Source: an uncultured Myxococcales bacterium
Lineage (GTDB): Bacteria > Myxococcota_A > UBA9042
Reading direction: 5' to 3'
Length of the DNA: 64,000 nt
Assembly: GCA_903842345.1 (NCBI GenBank)
Contig: CAIMLR010000028.1
Location: forward strand, 124,001-188,000
The notes under the pieces are model-generated. The model did no database searches, was not told the DNA's origin, and was given only the letters and a program-made list of their open reading frames with translations. The translations under genes and the position numbers were made by a program. Of this stretch, positions 17,201-25,424 are shown piece after piece (position 1 is the first letter of the stretch; each line of letters begins with the position of its first letter).

Positions 17201-20025
17201 CCACCCCGACGACGTGGTACGCCGACAGCGACAAGGACGGTTACGGCAACCCGAGCGCGTCCCAGGTCGCGTGTGGCGCCCCCGCGGGCTACGTGGCCGA
17301 CAACACGGATTGCGACGACACGAGCGCGGCGGTCAAACCCGGCGCGTTGGAGACGTGCAACGGCAAGGACGACAATTGCAACGGCGCCACGGATGAAGGC
17401 GGCGTGTGCACGGTTTGTGCGGCTACGGTGTTGAATGGCTTCAACAGCGCGGGCACGTTCACGTCCAGCGCCAAGGACTGGGTGATTGACAGCTCGACCA
17501 AGTTCGCGCCGACCGAGGGCGGCAACAAGCTTCGGTGGGGCAACAACAATGATTCGAGTTTCTACGCCTTCGACTGCGGCTACTACGCTACCACCGCCGA
17601 CAAGGCGACATGGACCGTTCTCATCCCCAACGACGCCACTTTCGTCGCGATCGACTACGCGTTCTACAACGCCTCTGGCACCAACCAGGCGGACACCGGC
17701 CTCAACATGACGCTCACCATGGACGGCGTGAGTTTCAAGGTCGGTCCATACGGCGCGCTGCAATCCAAGACCTGGCGCACAATCGCGTGGCCTGTCAGCA
17801 GTGCACAGCGCGGCACGACCGTCACCATGACTGCGACCGTGAACTCGCCATCGACAAGCAACGGCTGCGATGGTCCGGTGGCCATCGACAACGTGCGCTC
17901 CATCTCCGGCTGCGCGGATCCGTCAGCCTTCTGCGGCGGCCCCAGCGGCGGCGCGAGCCAGCAGACGTGGTACGCGGATGCGGATGGCGATGGCTACGGC
18001 GCCGGAGCGGCGGTCACCGGCTGCATTCGCCCGGTCGCGGCGGTGAGCAAGCTCGGCGACTGCAACGACACCAACGCGGCAGTTCACCCCGGCGCGAGCG
18101 AAGTCGCGTGCAACGGCCTCGACGACAATTGCGACGGCAACACCGACGAAGGGACGCTCCTGAACGGCATGGAGCAGAGCGGCGACATCAGCATTCCCGG
18201 CCAGTGGTGGTTGGAGTCCTACAACGCCACGCAGGGGGCAAGCGCCGGGTGGTGGGGTTCGTCGAGTGGCTGCAGCTATGCCACGTCGGTTCCGGCGTCC
18301 AGCACCAGCGACACGACCGTGTTCTCGGTGACGATTCCAGCCAACACGGCGTTGCTCGCGGTGGACGTCCTCTTCGACAACCGTCTGAAGGTAAGCCCGC
18401 TCACGCCCGACACGACTGCGCGGATGATCGCGACGGTGAACGGCGTGAAGCGGCAGGTCGGACCGTTCGCGACTGTCCAGACCAACGCGTGGCGCACGCT
18501 GACCTGGCCGATGACGGTTGCCGATGTCGGCAAGACCTACGACGTGACCCTGCAGGTGGTGACGACGCAGGGGAGCGCGTCCGGCGTGACGTGCGTCCCG
18601 GGCCATGTCGGCGGGTTTGGCGTTGACAACGCGCGTGCCCTGACGTCGTGCACGCCGTCGGGCAGCAGTTGCACCCCGGGCGTCGCCGCGTCAACGTGGT
18701 ACTTGGACGCCGACGGTGACGGCTACGGCGACACCGCAAGCCCGACCAGCAACTGCATTCAGCCGAGCGGCTACGCGGCCAACGGCGGCGACTGCGACGA
18801 CGCCAACGCCGCGGTCAATCCCGGCGTTGCGAAGGACACGTGCGCGACAGCGGGCATTGACGACAACTGCGACGGGGTGACCGACGCGACGGGCGCGACG
18901 TCCTGCACGCCATCGTATGTGGACGCGGATCACGACGGCTACGGCACCGGCGCGACGACGACGTGTGTGTGCGCGGGCACGGTCGGCTACGCGGCGACCA
19001 AGACCGACTGCAACGACGCCAACGCCGCGATCCATCCGGGCATCGCCGACCTGTGCGCGACGGCGAATGTCGACGACAACTGCGACGGCACGACGGACGG
19101 CGTCAATTCGACCGGGTGCGCGACCTACTACGGCGACGCGGACGCGGACGGGTATGGCGGTGGTGCGGGGGCGTGCCTGTGCAAGGCGAACACGACGTAC
19201 ACGACGCTGGTGGCGGCCGATTGCAACGACGCAGTCAAGTCCATCAACCCGGGCGCGACCGAGACGTGCAACGCCATCGACGACAACTGCAATGGCGCGA
19301 CGGACGAAGGCCTGCCGCAAGGCACGTGGTACCGCGACGCCGACGGCGACGGATACCGCAATCCCGATCCGGCGTTGGTCATTGCGAATTGCCTGTTGCC
19401 CGGATACGTGACGTCGACGGCGCCCGATGACTGCCTGGACAGCAACGCAGCGGTCCACGCCGGCGCGCCGGAGGTCTGCTACGACGGGCTGGACAACAAC
19501 TGCGATGGCGTGACGGATGAGGGGTGTGCGCCATGCACCGGAGCGGTGTTGAATGGCTTTGAGTCCATGTTGAACATTACGAGGACGGGCACGCAGTGGG
19601 GCGTGCTTGCTACGCCCCACACCGAGGGGACGAACGCTCTGGGCTGGAGCAGTCTGTTCAACGGCGGCGGCAATGGCTACTACTCGACGTCTGGTTCAGG
19701 CGAGTACATGTACGTCTCGGCAACGATCCCAACGGGGACCGCCTTCGTCAAGGCAGATATTTACGTTGGCAATCGGTCCTTGAGCGCGGTTGATACGAAC
19801 ATGGTCGTCACACCGACCTTGGGCGGGACCCTGCCGGTCGGCGGGGCGCTGGGCCCGTATTCAACCTATCAGGGGTCAAACAGCCTGAAGACAGTCGTAT
19901 GGGCGGTCACGCCGAGTCAGTGGAACACTCCAGTGCAGTTCAAGGTCAACGTCTCAACCAACGTAACCTCCGCCGATCCGCTTGGTTACGTCATGGTCGA
20001 CAACCTCCGTACCACGTGCAACTAG
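14248..20025 (+). CDS. Giant lipoprotein with 17 MopE-type metal-binding units and three novel beta domains
   Basis: A 1,925-residue surface or outer-membrane protein. The ATG at 14248 precedes a lipoprotein signal ending LVGLLVAAC. An Asp/Gly-rich linker follows (to about residue 110), then a Cys-rich region (about 120-300, motif CKTADECDSGFC). Seventeen putative metal-binding (MopE, PF11617-type) units run from residue 302 to about 1760, each of the form ETCNGxDDNCDGxTDEG...DADGDGYG...GDCDDxxAAxHPGA. Asp-rich DxDGDGxG loops are typical calcium sites. The array is interrupted by two related domains of about 160 residues (1061-1218 and 1303-1463), and a third ends the protein (1767-1921). All three contain LNGF/LNGM near the start and (I/V)DNxR near the end. 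No enzymatic motif is seen. Probably a calcium- or copper-binding adhesin or matrix protein. Confidence 0.88.
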   Translation: MTLVNFVRTHRAHRAALRAASCCCLVGLLVAACSSPAASSTGSLADDAANDANLPHFDSHDGGKDGTAGQDGLQDAATTHDGDLTDLGDGTDGSLDGGDTGFVNDCLTGCSDTLDAVTDAPACDFPASPAPGEPGATCKTADECDSGFCIDSPDGKICTAACISCCPAGFQCGKMPGIDVAFACLPKQLALCQPCATDAECGKVDPGALCLSYGAAGSFCGTGCAGNAACPGGYACQDSAGQLGAAKQCVRTQGACSCTKWGAFVGATTDCTQQNDLGTCKGTRKCALAGLTACSAPAPATETCNGVDDNCDGVTDPANAAGCTLYFTDNDGDGFGGGKGSCLCTDSGLKTTVGGDCNDQSLAIHPGAKEICDGLDNDCDGQTDPGFPDSNSDGFADCVDPDIDGDGVVNVNDCAPANAAIFPGAKEICDGLDNDCNGVTDDAGATGCTLWFQDNDGDGSGAGLGQCLCDVSGKFTAATGGDCNDSNGAIHPGATEVCNDADDNCNGASDEGCDDDLDLWCDATMTVVGAPSVCASGKQDCNDAAGNIHPGQAEVCGNGIDDNCDGLTDTGDSLSGCIVYYVDNDGDGYGDKSLSQCLCAASSLYTTQIAGDCNDTDAKVNPKAQEVCNGKDDDCDGVTDGATAAECKLYFNDADGDTFGVTADQKCQCGPIGTYTATAGGDCNDGASAIHPGVAETCNGIDDDCDGLTDPANTADCAPYYKDSDGDGYGSYQGGNKCLCAAISGYVSAGGDCDDTKAAVHPNATEICNGIDDNCDNAVDPLNTSGCTAYHIDADGDAFGQTFSQCACAADGFYTALNGDDCDDTNAKINPKAVEICDGQDNNCDGATDEGVQGTYFADADLDGYGVGSGNAQCKPTTPFSATLNGDCDDANKAVNPGASETCNQVDDNCNGATDEGLPTQTYFADGDKDGYGAGLGQTRCAPSAGYPATLGTDCADSDPAIHPGATETCNLKDDNCNGQTDEGATPTTWYADSDKDGYGNPSASQVACGAPAGYVADNTDCDDTSAAVKPGALETCNGKDDNCNGATDEGGVCTVCAATVLNGFNSAGTFTSSAKDWVIDSSTKFAPTEGGNKLRWGNNNDSSFYAFDCGYYATTADKATWTVLIPNDATFVAIDYAFYNASGTNQADTGLNMTLTMDGVSFKVGPYGALQSKTWRTIAWPVSSAQRGTTVTMTATVNSPSTSNGCDGPVAIDNVRSISGCADPSAFCGGPSGGASQQTWYADADGDGYGAGAAVTGCIRPVAAVSKLGDCNDTNAAVHPGASEVACNGLDDNCDGNTDEGTLLNGMEQSGDISIPGQWWLESYNATQGASAGWWGSSSGCSYATSVPASSTSDTTVFSVTIPANTALLAVDVLFDNRLKVSPLTPDTTARMIATVNGVKRQVGPFATVQTNAWRTLTWPMTVADVGKTYDVTLQVVTTQGSASGVTCVPGHVGGFGVDNARALTSCTPSGSSCTPGVAASTWYLDADGDGYGDTASPTSNCIQPSGYAANGGDCDDANAAVNPGVAKDTCATAGIDDNCDGVTDATGATSCTPSYVDADHDGYGTGATTTCVCAGTVGYAATKTDCNDANAAIHPGIADLCATANVDDNCDGTTDGVNSTGCATYYGDADADGYGGGAGACLCKANTTYTTLVAADCNDAVKSINPGATETCNAIDDNCNGATDEGLPQGTWYRDADGDGYRNPDPALVIANCLLPGYVTSTAPDDCLDSNAAVHAGAPEVCYDGLDNNCDGVTDEGCAPCTGAVLNGFESMLNITRTGTQWGVLATPHTEGTNALGWSSLFNGGGNGYYSTSGSGEYMYVSATIPTGTAFVKADIYVGNRSLSAVDTNMVVTPTLGGTLPVGGALGPYSTYQGSNSLKTVVWAVTPSQWNTPVQFKVNVSTNVTSADPLGYVMVDNLRTTCN
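15151..19525 (+). repeat. Coding repeat array: 17 MopE-type units
   Basis: Units of about 60-75 codons beginning at each E(T/V/I)CNGxDDNCDG motif. Units 1 to 8 mostly carry an extra xCxC pair (QCLC-like) after the DxDGDGxG loop; units 9 to 13 lack it; units 14 and 15 have it again; 16 and 17 lack it. Units 12 and 13 are each split by an inserted beta-rich domain between their Cys motif and their Asp loop. The DNA repeats are diverged, so this is old duplication rather than a recent slippage array. Confidence 0.85.
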
Positions 20026-20031
20026 CCGGCG

Positions 20032-21642
20032 CTACTTCAGCCCCGGACCCGGCCACAAAAACCGCAGCATCGCGCCGAACCGCTGCTTCCACGCCGCCTC
20101 GTTGTGCTGATGGCCGTGCCCGACGACGTCGAACAGGTTCTTATCCGGCTGCACATACGCTTTCCAGCCCTGCGCGGGAGTCGGCGTCCACGCGATGGCC
20201 GGGACGTTCGCCATCGGCGTCGTCAGCGCAAGATTCGTCGTGGGCTGCCACTCCGCGCGCGTGTCCCAGCCCGCGGCGACGAGCGCGTTGCGCGTCCAGT
20301 CGCTGTACACCCAGACGTCGCCGTTGTAGCTCGCGACGCCGTCAAAGCCCGTGTCGCCGCTGTCCATGTAGATGCGCAGGCTGCCGGTCGGCGGCGCGTT
20401 GGCCTTGTCGGCGATGAGGCTCCGCATGGACGGACCTTCGCCGGTCTTGCCGCCGTTCCAGACCGCGCCAGGTTCGCCGATCCAATACGCGCCGGAGAAC
20501 GATGCGACCAAGCCGAAGGTTTGCCAGTGCATCCAGCCAATCCACATCGCTGAAATGCCGCCGAGCGAGGAGCCTCCCATCGCGGTGTGCAGCCGGTCGG
20601 GCAGGGTTCGGAACGTCTTGTCGACGAGCGGCTTCAGCGTGTCGACAAGGAACGCGGCATATTGTGGCAGCTTGGGGTCATAGACAACGCCGCTGATACT
20701 GAGCGGCGTGTAGACGTACTCATGGTTGCGATCGGCGGTATCGACGGCCACGATGATGAGCGGCTGCGTTTCCGTGGACGCCATCAGCGCGTCCGCCGTT
20801 TGTTCCACGTCCCACGAGCCAAATGGCGCCTTGGGATTTGTGTAGACGTTGAAACCGTCCTGCATGTACAGCACCGGAAAATGCCCTTCAGGCTGGCTGT
20901 CGTACGCTGCCGGCAGGTAAACGTAGACGTCCCGCGTATTGCCCAGCTGCGGACTTTGCACGCCCGCCATCCGCCGCAGCCGGCTTTGGTTCTCGCCGTA
21001 GATTGCCGAATTGGGACCGTAGGTGTTCCACGCAAAATGCGGATTGCTCGGATCCAGCGCCCACTGTCCGTCCAGCTTGACCTTGTACTCGACCTTCTTG
21101 GCGATCTGCAGCGGGATCACCGCCCACCAAACGCCCGACTTCGCTGCGTAGGCAAGCTGGGTGTCGACGGTCCAATTCGCCCAATCACCCGTCACGGCAA
21201 CGGCCTTGGCGCCTGGCGCGACGACGATGAACAGGCATTGCGTCGCGTCACACACGGGCATCTCGTACTGGGCGACGAGCGGCGCACTCGCAGCGGCGCT
21301 ATCGGTTTGCAGGGCTTTTTGCAGCGTCGCGAGCGTCAACGTCGGCGTCACCGGACCTGCATCGACTGCGGCGGGAACGTCAGGCGCTGGGACATCGGCA
21401 ACCGCGACATCGACCGCATCGAGCGCGGCACCGGAGTCAAAGGGAGCAACGTCGGGCACTGCGATCGCAGCGACCTCGCCGTCCTGCGTGTCCGCGCCCT
21501 CCGCGCCAGTCTCCGCCGCTGTGTCCACAGTTGCGGCCACCACGCCGACGTCCGAGGATGCTGCCACAGACGGGGCCGGCGCACCGCACGCCCAAACCGC
21601 AACCGCACACAGCGCCAGAGCTGAAAAAACACGGAGCGTCAC
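20032..21642 (-). CDS. Secreted lipoprotein esterase, enterochelin esterase/esterase D-like
   Basis: About 536 residues. The GTG at 21642 is preferred since it opens a lipoprotein signal (TLRVFSALALCAVAVWAC) and has GGTGAGG upstream; another GTG at 21672 is possible. After an Ala/Asp/Val-rich linker to about residue 110, an immunoglobulin-like E-set domain (AVAVTGDWANW, VEYKVKLDGQW) precedes a putative esterase (PF00756) alpha/beta-hydrolase domain: RDVYVYLPAAYD, nucleophile Ser in GGSSLGG, probable acid in YMDSGDTG and probable His in VVGHGHQHNE. Such Fes/IroE-like enzymes cleave siderophore, feruloyl or other esters; substrate unknown. Converges with the MopE-repeat gene, 6 bp apart. Confidence 0.85.
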   Translation of the reverse strand: MTLRVFSALALCAVAVWACGAPAPSVAASSDVGVVAATVDTAAETGAEGADTQDGEVAAIAVPDVAPFDSGAALDAVDVAVADVPAPDVPAAVDAGPVTPTLTLATLQKALQTDSAAASAPLVAQYEMPVCDATQCLFIVVAPGAKAVAVTGDWANWTVDTQLAYAAKSGVWWAVIPLQIAKKVEYKVKLDGQWALDPSNPHFAWNTYGPNSAIYGENQSRLRRMAGVQSPQLGNTRDVYVYLPAAYDSQPEGHFPVLYMQDGFNVYTNPKAPFGSWDVEQTADALMASTETQPLIIVAVDTADRNHEYVYTPLSISGVVYDPKLPQYAAFLVDTLKPLVDKTFRTLPDRLHTAMGGSSLGGISAMWIGWMHWQTFGLVASFSGAYWIGEPGAVWNGGKTGEGPSMRSLIADKANAPPTGSLRIYMDSGDTGFDGVASYNGDVWVYSDWTRNALVAAGWDTRAEWQPTTNLALTTPMANVPAIAWTPTPAQGWKAYVQPDKNLFDVVGHGHQHNEAAWKQRFGAMLRFLWPGPGLK

Positions 21643-21677
21643 GGCGGCCTCACCGGCGCCAACGTGCGCCACCGCCG

Positions 21678-21706
21678 AGCTTTGCGGGCCGGCGACGCGG
21701 CGTCAA
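21678..21706 (-). promoter_or_regulatory. Possible promoter of the esterase gene
   Basis: Minus strand TTGACG (21706-21701), 17 bp, AAAGCT (21683-21678), then CGGCGG. Good -35, weak -10, and the same GC-rich discriminator seen at other candidates here. Confidence 0.35.
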
Positions 21707-21973
21707 GTTGCATCGGTCGCTCGCGGCAGTGACCCGCCGGACGCGGGCGCCGTCGCTCGACGCATTTGCCAGGCGTGGATCAGCTGCGGGATCGCGCTGC
21801 GTCGCGGACAGCCGTATCCCGATACAACGCATCGGTGACTGCAATGGGACTGGTTGTCCCACGACCGGTCGCCAAGAAAATCAGCCGTCCCGCGGAATTG
21901 CTCGGGATCTGGCAAACGCCTGTGGATTTAGGGGCTTTATGCGCCCGGCTCGTTGGGTGGCCTAAATCCTGCG

Positions 21974-22002
21974 TTGCCATCCGGTTTCTTCCGGCCTACG
22001 CT
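21974..22002 (+). promoter_or_regulatory. Probable promoter of the adenylate cyclase gene
   Basis: TTGCCA at 21974-21979 (5 of 6 consensus), 17 bp, TACGCT at 21997-22002. Predicted transcription start near 22009, with the gene's Shine-Dalgarno-like TTGAGG at 22045. Confidence 0.45.
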
Positions 22003-22057
22003 GACTTCACTTGGTGATTGTTTCATGGGTTCTTCATCAGTTCCTTGAGGTTTTTTG

Positions 22058-23779
22058 ATGCGCGTCGGTGCCAACCCGCCCGGGAATGACTGGCCCACGG
22101 CCCTCCGCGCGGGGGACGACTGGCAGTTTGGGCGCGCCGCGGAAATTCTTGAATTCATCTACGTTTCCTTCCGGCGGCTGATTCCGTACGACCGCATCGG
22201 TCTGGCGCTGCTGGATCCGGCGACGGACACGCTCCACAGCGTCTGGCAGCGCGCCGATGACCCGCAACTGCTGCTGCCAAAGAATTACGCCGGCGCGGTT
22301 GGCGAGACGAGTCTGGGGGCGTTTCTGCAGTCCGGTTTGCCGCGTATTATCAATGATCTCGTGGCGCACGCGCAGGATCGCGGCGGCTCGCCGCACAGCC
22401 AATTCATGCGGCAGCGGGGCGTGCAATCCAGCCTGACGTGCCCGCTGGTTGGCGCGGACGGCGCGTTTGGCGTGCTGTTCTTCTCCAGTCGCCAGGCGCA
22501 CGCGTACCGGGACGACCACATCGACGTGCTGCTGCAAATCGCCAAGGAGGTTGCCGCGCTGCTGGATCCGGCCGCGTCGGAACGCACGCGTTTTGGCGAC
22601 GTGTTGGCCCATCTGGCGCTGCAACTGGACGCGATTCATCAGGAACAGCAGCTGCTGCGGGCGTTGACCGACCGCCTGGCGGACGGCGTGCGGCTGGAGA
22701 CCATCGGGGAGCATCTTTTTGAGGCGCTCAGCGCGTTCCTGCCCTTTGATTTCCTGTCCATTGCGCTGTTTGAAGACGACGGGACGGTGCTGCGCGAGCG
22801 TTGGGCGCGCGCGCGCGACACGCACGACGCGGACATTCTGCTCGCGGTCGGCAAAATCGACGGCACGACGCTCGTGCCCGTGGTGGAGCAACAGCGGCCG
22901 CGCATCGTCAACGATTTGCGGGAATTCGTCGCGGGCCATCCGTTTGCCTACGCGGTGCGGGATCGCGTCGCGCGTGGCTTTCGCTCCAACATGGCGTGTC
23001 CACTCGTCGTCGATGGCAAAGTCATTGGCATGGTCTTCCTGACCAGCCGGCAACTGAACGGCTACGAGCCCGCCCACGCGGTTCGCTACCAGCGCGTCAT
23101 TGGCGCGGTCAGCAGCGCCGTGGAGCGGGTCCTCAAGCTGGAGAGCGCCGCGCAGGAGCACGCGTTCACGGATGCGCTGTTGTCGGAGATGGTGCCAGAA
23201 CGCGTCCTGCGCCGTTTGAAGCTGCAGCGGCGGACGGTCGCGGAACATGTGCCGGATGCGGGCGTGTTGTTCGTCGACATCGTCGGCTTTACTTCGTGGT
23301 CGACCGCGGTGGATCCGCACAAGGTCGTCGAGGCGCTGGACGGCCTCTTTCGCGCCTTTGACGACATCTGCCGCGATCTCGGCGTCCAGAAGCTGCGGAC
23401 CATCGGCGACGCGTACGTCGTCGTCTCGGGTATTGCGACGGGCGATCCGGATCACCTGCTGCGGCTGGTCAAAGCGGCGCTGCGGATGGTGAACGTGGCG
23501 GAGCAACACCTGGACGCAACGGGTAAGCCTATCGCGGTGCGCGCGGGGTTGGCGAGCGGTGAACTCGTGGCCGGCGTGCTGGGCGGGCGGGTGCCGCACT
23601 ACGACGTCTGGGGGCCGACGGTGAACCTCGCCAGCCGCATCGAGCACGCCGCGCAGCCGGGAACGGTCCACGTCGACCCAATAACCGCTGAGCGGATTCG
23701 CCTGGAAGTTGACGCCGCATCGCTGGGTCCGAAGCCGCTGCGTGGCTTTGGCTCGGTGGAAGTATTCTCCGTGGGGTGA
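22058..23779 (+). CDS. GAF-GAF class III adenylate cyclase
   Basis: A 573-residue soluble cyclase. Two GAF domains (about residues 20-170 and 205-365; the second has TMACPLVVDGKVIG-like SNMACPLVV and VFLTSRQLNGY) precede a class III catalytic domain. The metal-binding Asp residues are in FVDIVGFTS and in IGDAY; the substrate-specifying Lys is in QKLRTIGD and its partner Asp in YDVWGPTVNLASR. That Lys/Asp pair indicates ATP rather than GTP; the transition-state Asn/Arg are in NLASR. The ATG at 22058 follows TTGAGG. It makes cAMP in response to a ligand bound by GAF. It ends back-to-back with the metallo-hydrolase gene. Confidence 0.93.
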   Translation: MRVGANPPGNDWPTALRAGDDWQFGRAAEILEFIYVSFRRLIPYDRIGLALLDPATDTLHSVWQRADDPQLLLPKNYAGAVGETSLGAFLQSGLPRIINDLVAHAQDRGGSPHSQFMRQRGVQSSLTCPLVGADGAFGVLFFSSRQAHAYRDDHIDVLLQIAKEVAALLDPAASERTRFGDVLAHLALQLDAIHQEQQLLRALTDRLADGVRLETIGEHLFEALSAFLPFDFLSIALFEDDGTVLRERWARARDTHDADILLAVGKIDGTTLVPVVEQQRPRIVNDLREFVAGHPFAYAVRDRVARGFRSNMACPLVVDGKVIGMVFLTSRQLNGYEPAHAVRYQRVIGAVSSAVERVLKLESAAQEHAFTDALLSEMVPERVLRRLKLQRRTVAEHVPDAGVLFVDIVGFTSWSTAVDPHKVVEALDGLFRAFDDICRDLGVQKLRTIGDAYVVVSGIATGDPDHLLRLVKAALRMVNVAEQHLDATGKPIAVRAGLASGELVAGVLGGRVPHYDVWGPTVNLASRIEHAAQPGTVHVDPITAERIRLEVDAASLGPKPLRGFGSVEVFSVG

Positions 23780-24670
23780 CTACGGCAGCAGCGGCCGGCA
23801 GCGGGTCAGCAACTCCGGCGGCAAGCGCTCCGCCAGCGCCGCGCGGGCCGCTGCGGGCGTGTAGATCTGGCTGATGTGGTACGGAATGAACACATGCGGC
23901 CGGATGCCATCCGCGCGCGCGAGCACGTCGTCCAGGTGCGTGTGACCGCCCACGCGCGCATCCGCCACAGTGCGCCGCGCGTCCAGGAACGTCGTTTCCA
24001 TCGCCACAACTTCAGCCGTGCGCAGCTCCTCGACGTGGTCGAGAACGGAAGGCCGCGTGTCGCCCGACACTGCCAGCAGCACGCGGTCGGTTGGCTCGGT
24101 AATCTCCACGCCGCTCTCCGCCAACTGTCGCAGCGCGTTCGTCGGCGTTCCGACAAACTCCGCCTTGCGCCGCCGCGGCCGCTCCAGCACCGCGTAGCCA
24201 AGCGCCGGCACCACGTGATCGGCGGGCAGGGCACGCAGCCAGCGACCGCCTCCCAGCGGCGCTTCGTCCCCCGGGCGCATGCCAATCAGCGTCCAGTCAA
24301 ACGCGCGGTTGTGCAGCTTGCCCCAAATGTCGACGATCATCCGCAGATCGGCGCACGACTCCGCGGGCGCATAGACCGTCGGCGGCTCAAACGCGTAGAG
24401 CTGCCGCAGGCTGAGGTACTGGGCGAGACCGCCCGCGTGGTCCATGTGCGCGTGCGTCAGCGCCAAGTGCTTGCAGCGCACGCTCGGCTCCGGAGCGCGA
24501 CCGACGTCAATCGCGAGGTTCCACTCCGGCACGCGCAGCCATGTTTCAACGCCGGCGACGCTCTTGCCTTCCAGCCGCACGCCCAGCCGCTCCAGGTAGA
24601 TCTGCGCGATGCCCGGGGACGCCAGCTCGGGGCGATGGACAGTGAGATGGGGACCAGACGGGCGGGTCAT
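23780..24670 (-). CDS. Metallo-beta-lactamase-fold hydrolase, RNase Z-like
   Basis: A 296-residue MBL-fold protein. The zinc motif is THAHMDHAGG (H73, H75, D77, H78), with further ligands expected in ALPADHVVPA, SGDTRPS and FIPYHISQIY. The segment ETTFLDARRTVADARVGGHTHLDD resembles the plant/bacterial short tRNase Z architecture, but the flexible tRNA-binding arm is not obvious. It could be a tRNA 3' nuclease or a general phosphodiesterase. It lies 19 bp after EutL on the same strand, so it is probably the third gene of the eutC-eutL transcript. Confidence 0.78.
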   Translation of the reverse strand: MTRPSGPHLTVHRPELASPGIAQIYLERLGVRLEGKSVAGVETWLRVPEWNLAIDVGRAPEPSVRCKHLALTHAHMDHAGGLAQYLSLRQLYAFEPPTVYAPAESCADLRMIVDIWGKLHNRAFDWTLIGMRPGDEAPLGGGRWLRALPADHVVPALGYAVLERPRRRKAEFVGTPTNALRQLAESGVEITEPTDRVLLAVSGDTRPSVLDHVEELRTAEVVAMETTFLDARRTVADARVGGHTHLDDVLARADGIRPHVFIPYHISQIYTPAAARAALAERLPPELLTRCRPLLP

Positions 24671-24689
24671 GGCGGCTCCCGGTCACAAA

Positions 24690-25424
24690 CTAGGCGCGAT
24701 CGCGGTCCGCCCGGCGCGCGGCGGCCAAGGGCGATTGGGCGACTTCCAGGACGGCTTCAGCAAACGCGGTCGCCGCGGCTTCCACAGCTGCCAACTTGCC
24801 GGTCAGGTAGCCGCCGCCAAAATTGGTCTCCGTCGGCGGGCCAAAGTAGCGGCAGAGGCGGACGTCCGCAGCTTTGAGCGCCGCGTCCAGCGCGATGATC
24901 GATTCCACTGGCGGGGCGATCAGATACGCCAGCGGTTGGCCGGGATCGATGCCCGCCGCGACCGAGAGGTAATGCCCAGTCTCCGCAATCACGTGCGGGA
25001 AGAACGCCGGCTGGTTGGCGGCAACGCCAGCGCGCGGCTTGTAGAAGTGCGCGTGTTCCGCGAGGTATTCACGCAGCGCCTGAAGGCCCTCCGCGATCTC
25101 CTGGGGATCCGCCGCTGCGAGCACACCGAGGATCTCGCCGGAGAGCGGCCCCGACGCATGGGCAGCGCCTGCATAGAAACTCTTGGCGTAGACCACGTCC
25201 ACGCGGGCGAATTTCGTCGCATGGTCCAGCGCGGCGTACAAGGCATCGTCCTGGTCCGCCGTGACGAGTCCCAGCGAGGCGTGATGTGGCGCACAGCCCA
25301 GCTCCCGCCGAAGCGCGGCGTCCGCAAACGGAATCGCCCGGCAGGAGAGCAGCGTCGGCGGCAGCGCCTCCAGGCCCGCTGGCAACCACGCCGGAATGTG
25401 CAAGTGCTCGGTCACGTTGATCAC
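24690..25424 (-). CDS. eutL: Ethanolamine microcompartment shell protein EutL
   Basis: About 244 residues with a double BMC domain. Matches to enteric EutL are clear: HHASLGLVTADQDDALYAA, VYAKSFYAGAAHASGPLSGE, LAYLIAPPVESIIALDAALK, PPTETNFGGG and AFAEAVLEVAQSPL. EutL forms trimeric pseudohexameric tiles with a gated pore in the ethanolamine-utilisation bacterial microcompartment and binds ethanolamine near the pore. The GTG at 25424 overlaps the eutC stop (GTGA), so translation is coupled; the N-terminus is somewhat longer than in E. coli (219 residues). No other shell gene is in the window. Confidence 0.92.
   Translation of the reverse strand: MINVTEHLHIPAWLPAGLEALPPTLLSCRAIPFADAALRRELGCAPHHASLGLVTADQDDALYAALDHATKFARVDVVYAKSFYAGAAHASGPLSGEILGVLAAADPQEIAEGLQALREYLAEHAHFYKPRAGVAANQPAFFPHVIAETGHYLSVAAGIDPGQPLAYLIAPPVESIIALDAALKAADVRLCRYFGPPTETNFGGGYLTGKLAAVEAAATAFAEAVLEVAQSPLAAARRADRDRA

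Larger units (their letters stand above)
21643..22057. other. Divergent intergenic region between esterase and cyclase
   Basis: About 415 bp without a convincing gene. It contains a candidate promoter for each flanking gene (21678-21706 minus, 21974-22002 plus). The segment 22000-22055 is T-rich before the cyclase start. Confidence 0.5.

Noticed and set aside
14374-17763. A minus-strand open frame of 1,129 codons
   Set aside because: It is the antisense shadow of the MopE-repeat gene. Its Val/Ala/Arg-rich repetitive translation has no domain, and GC-rich codon bias keeps the opposite frame open.
15151-19525. Regularly spaced DNA repeats that might suggest a CRISPR array
   Set aside because: The repeats are in-frame, diverged, spaced about 200 bp and encode Cys/Asp motifs; no conserved repeat-spacer structure and no cas genes.
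21767-22017. Short plus-strand open frame in the region between esterase and cyclase
   Set aside because: No ribosome-binding site, no recognisable motif, and it overlaps the best promoter candidate of the cyclase gene.
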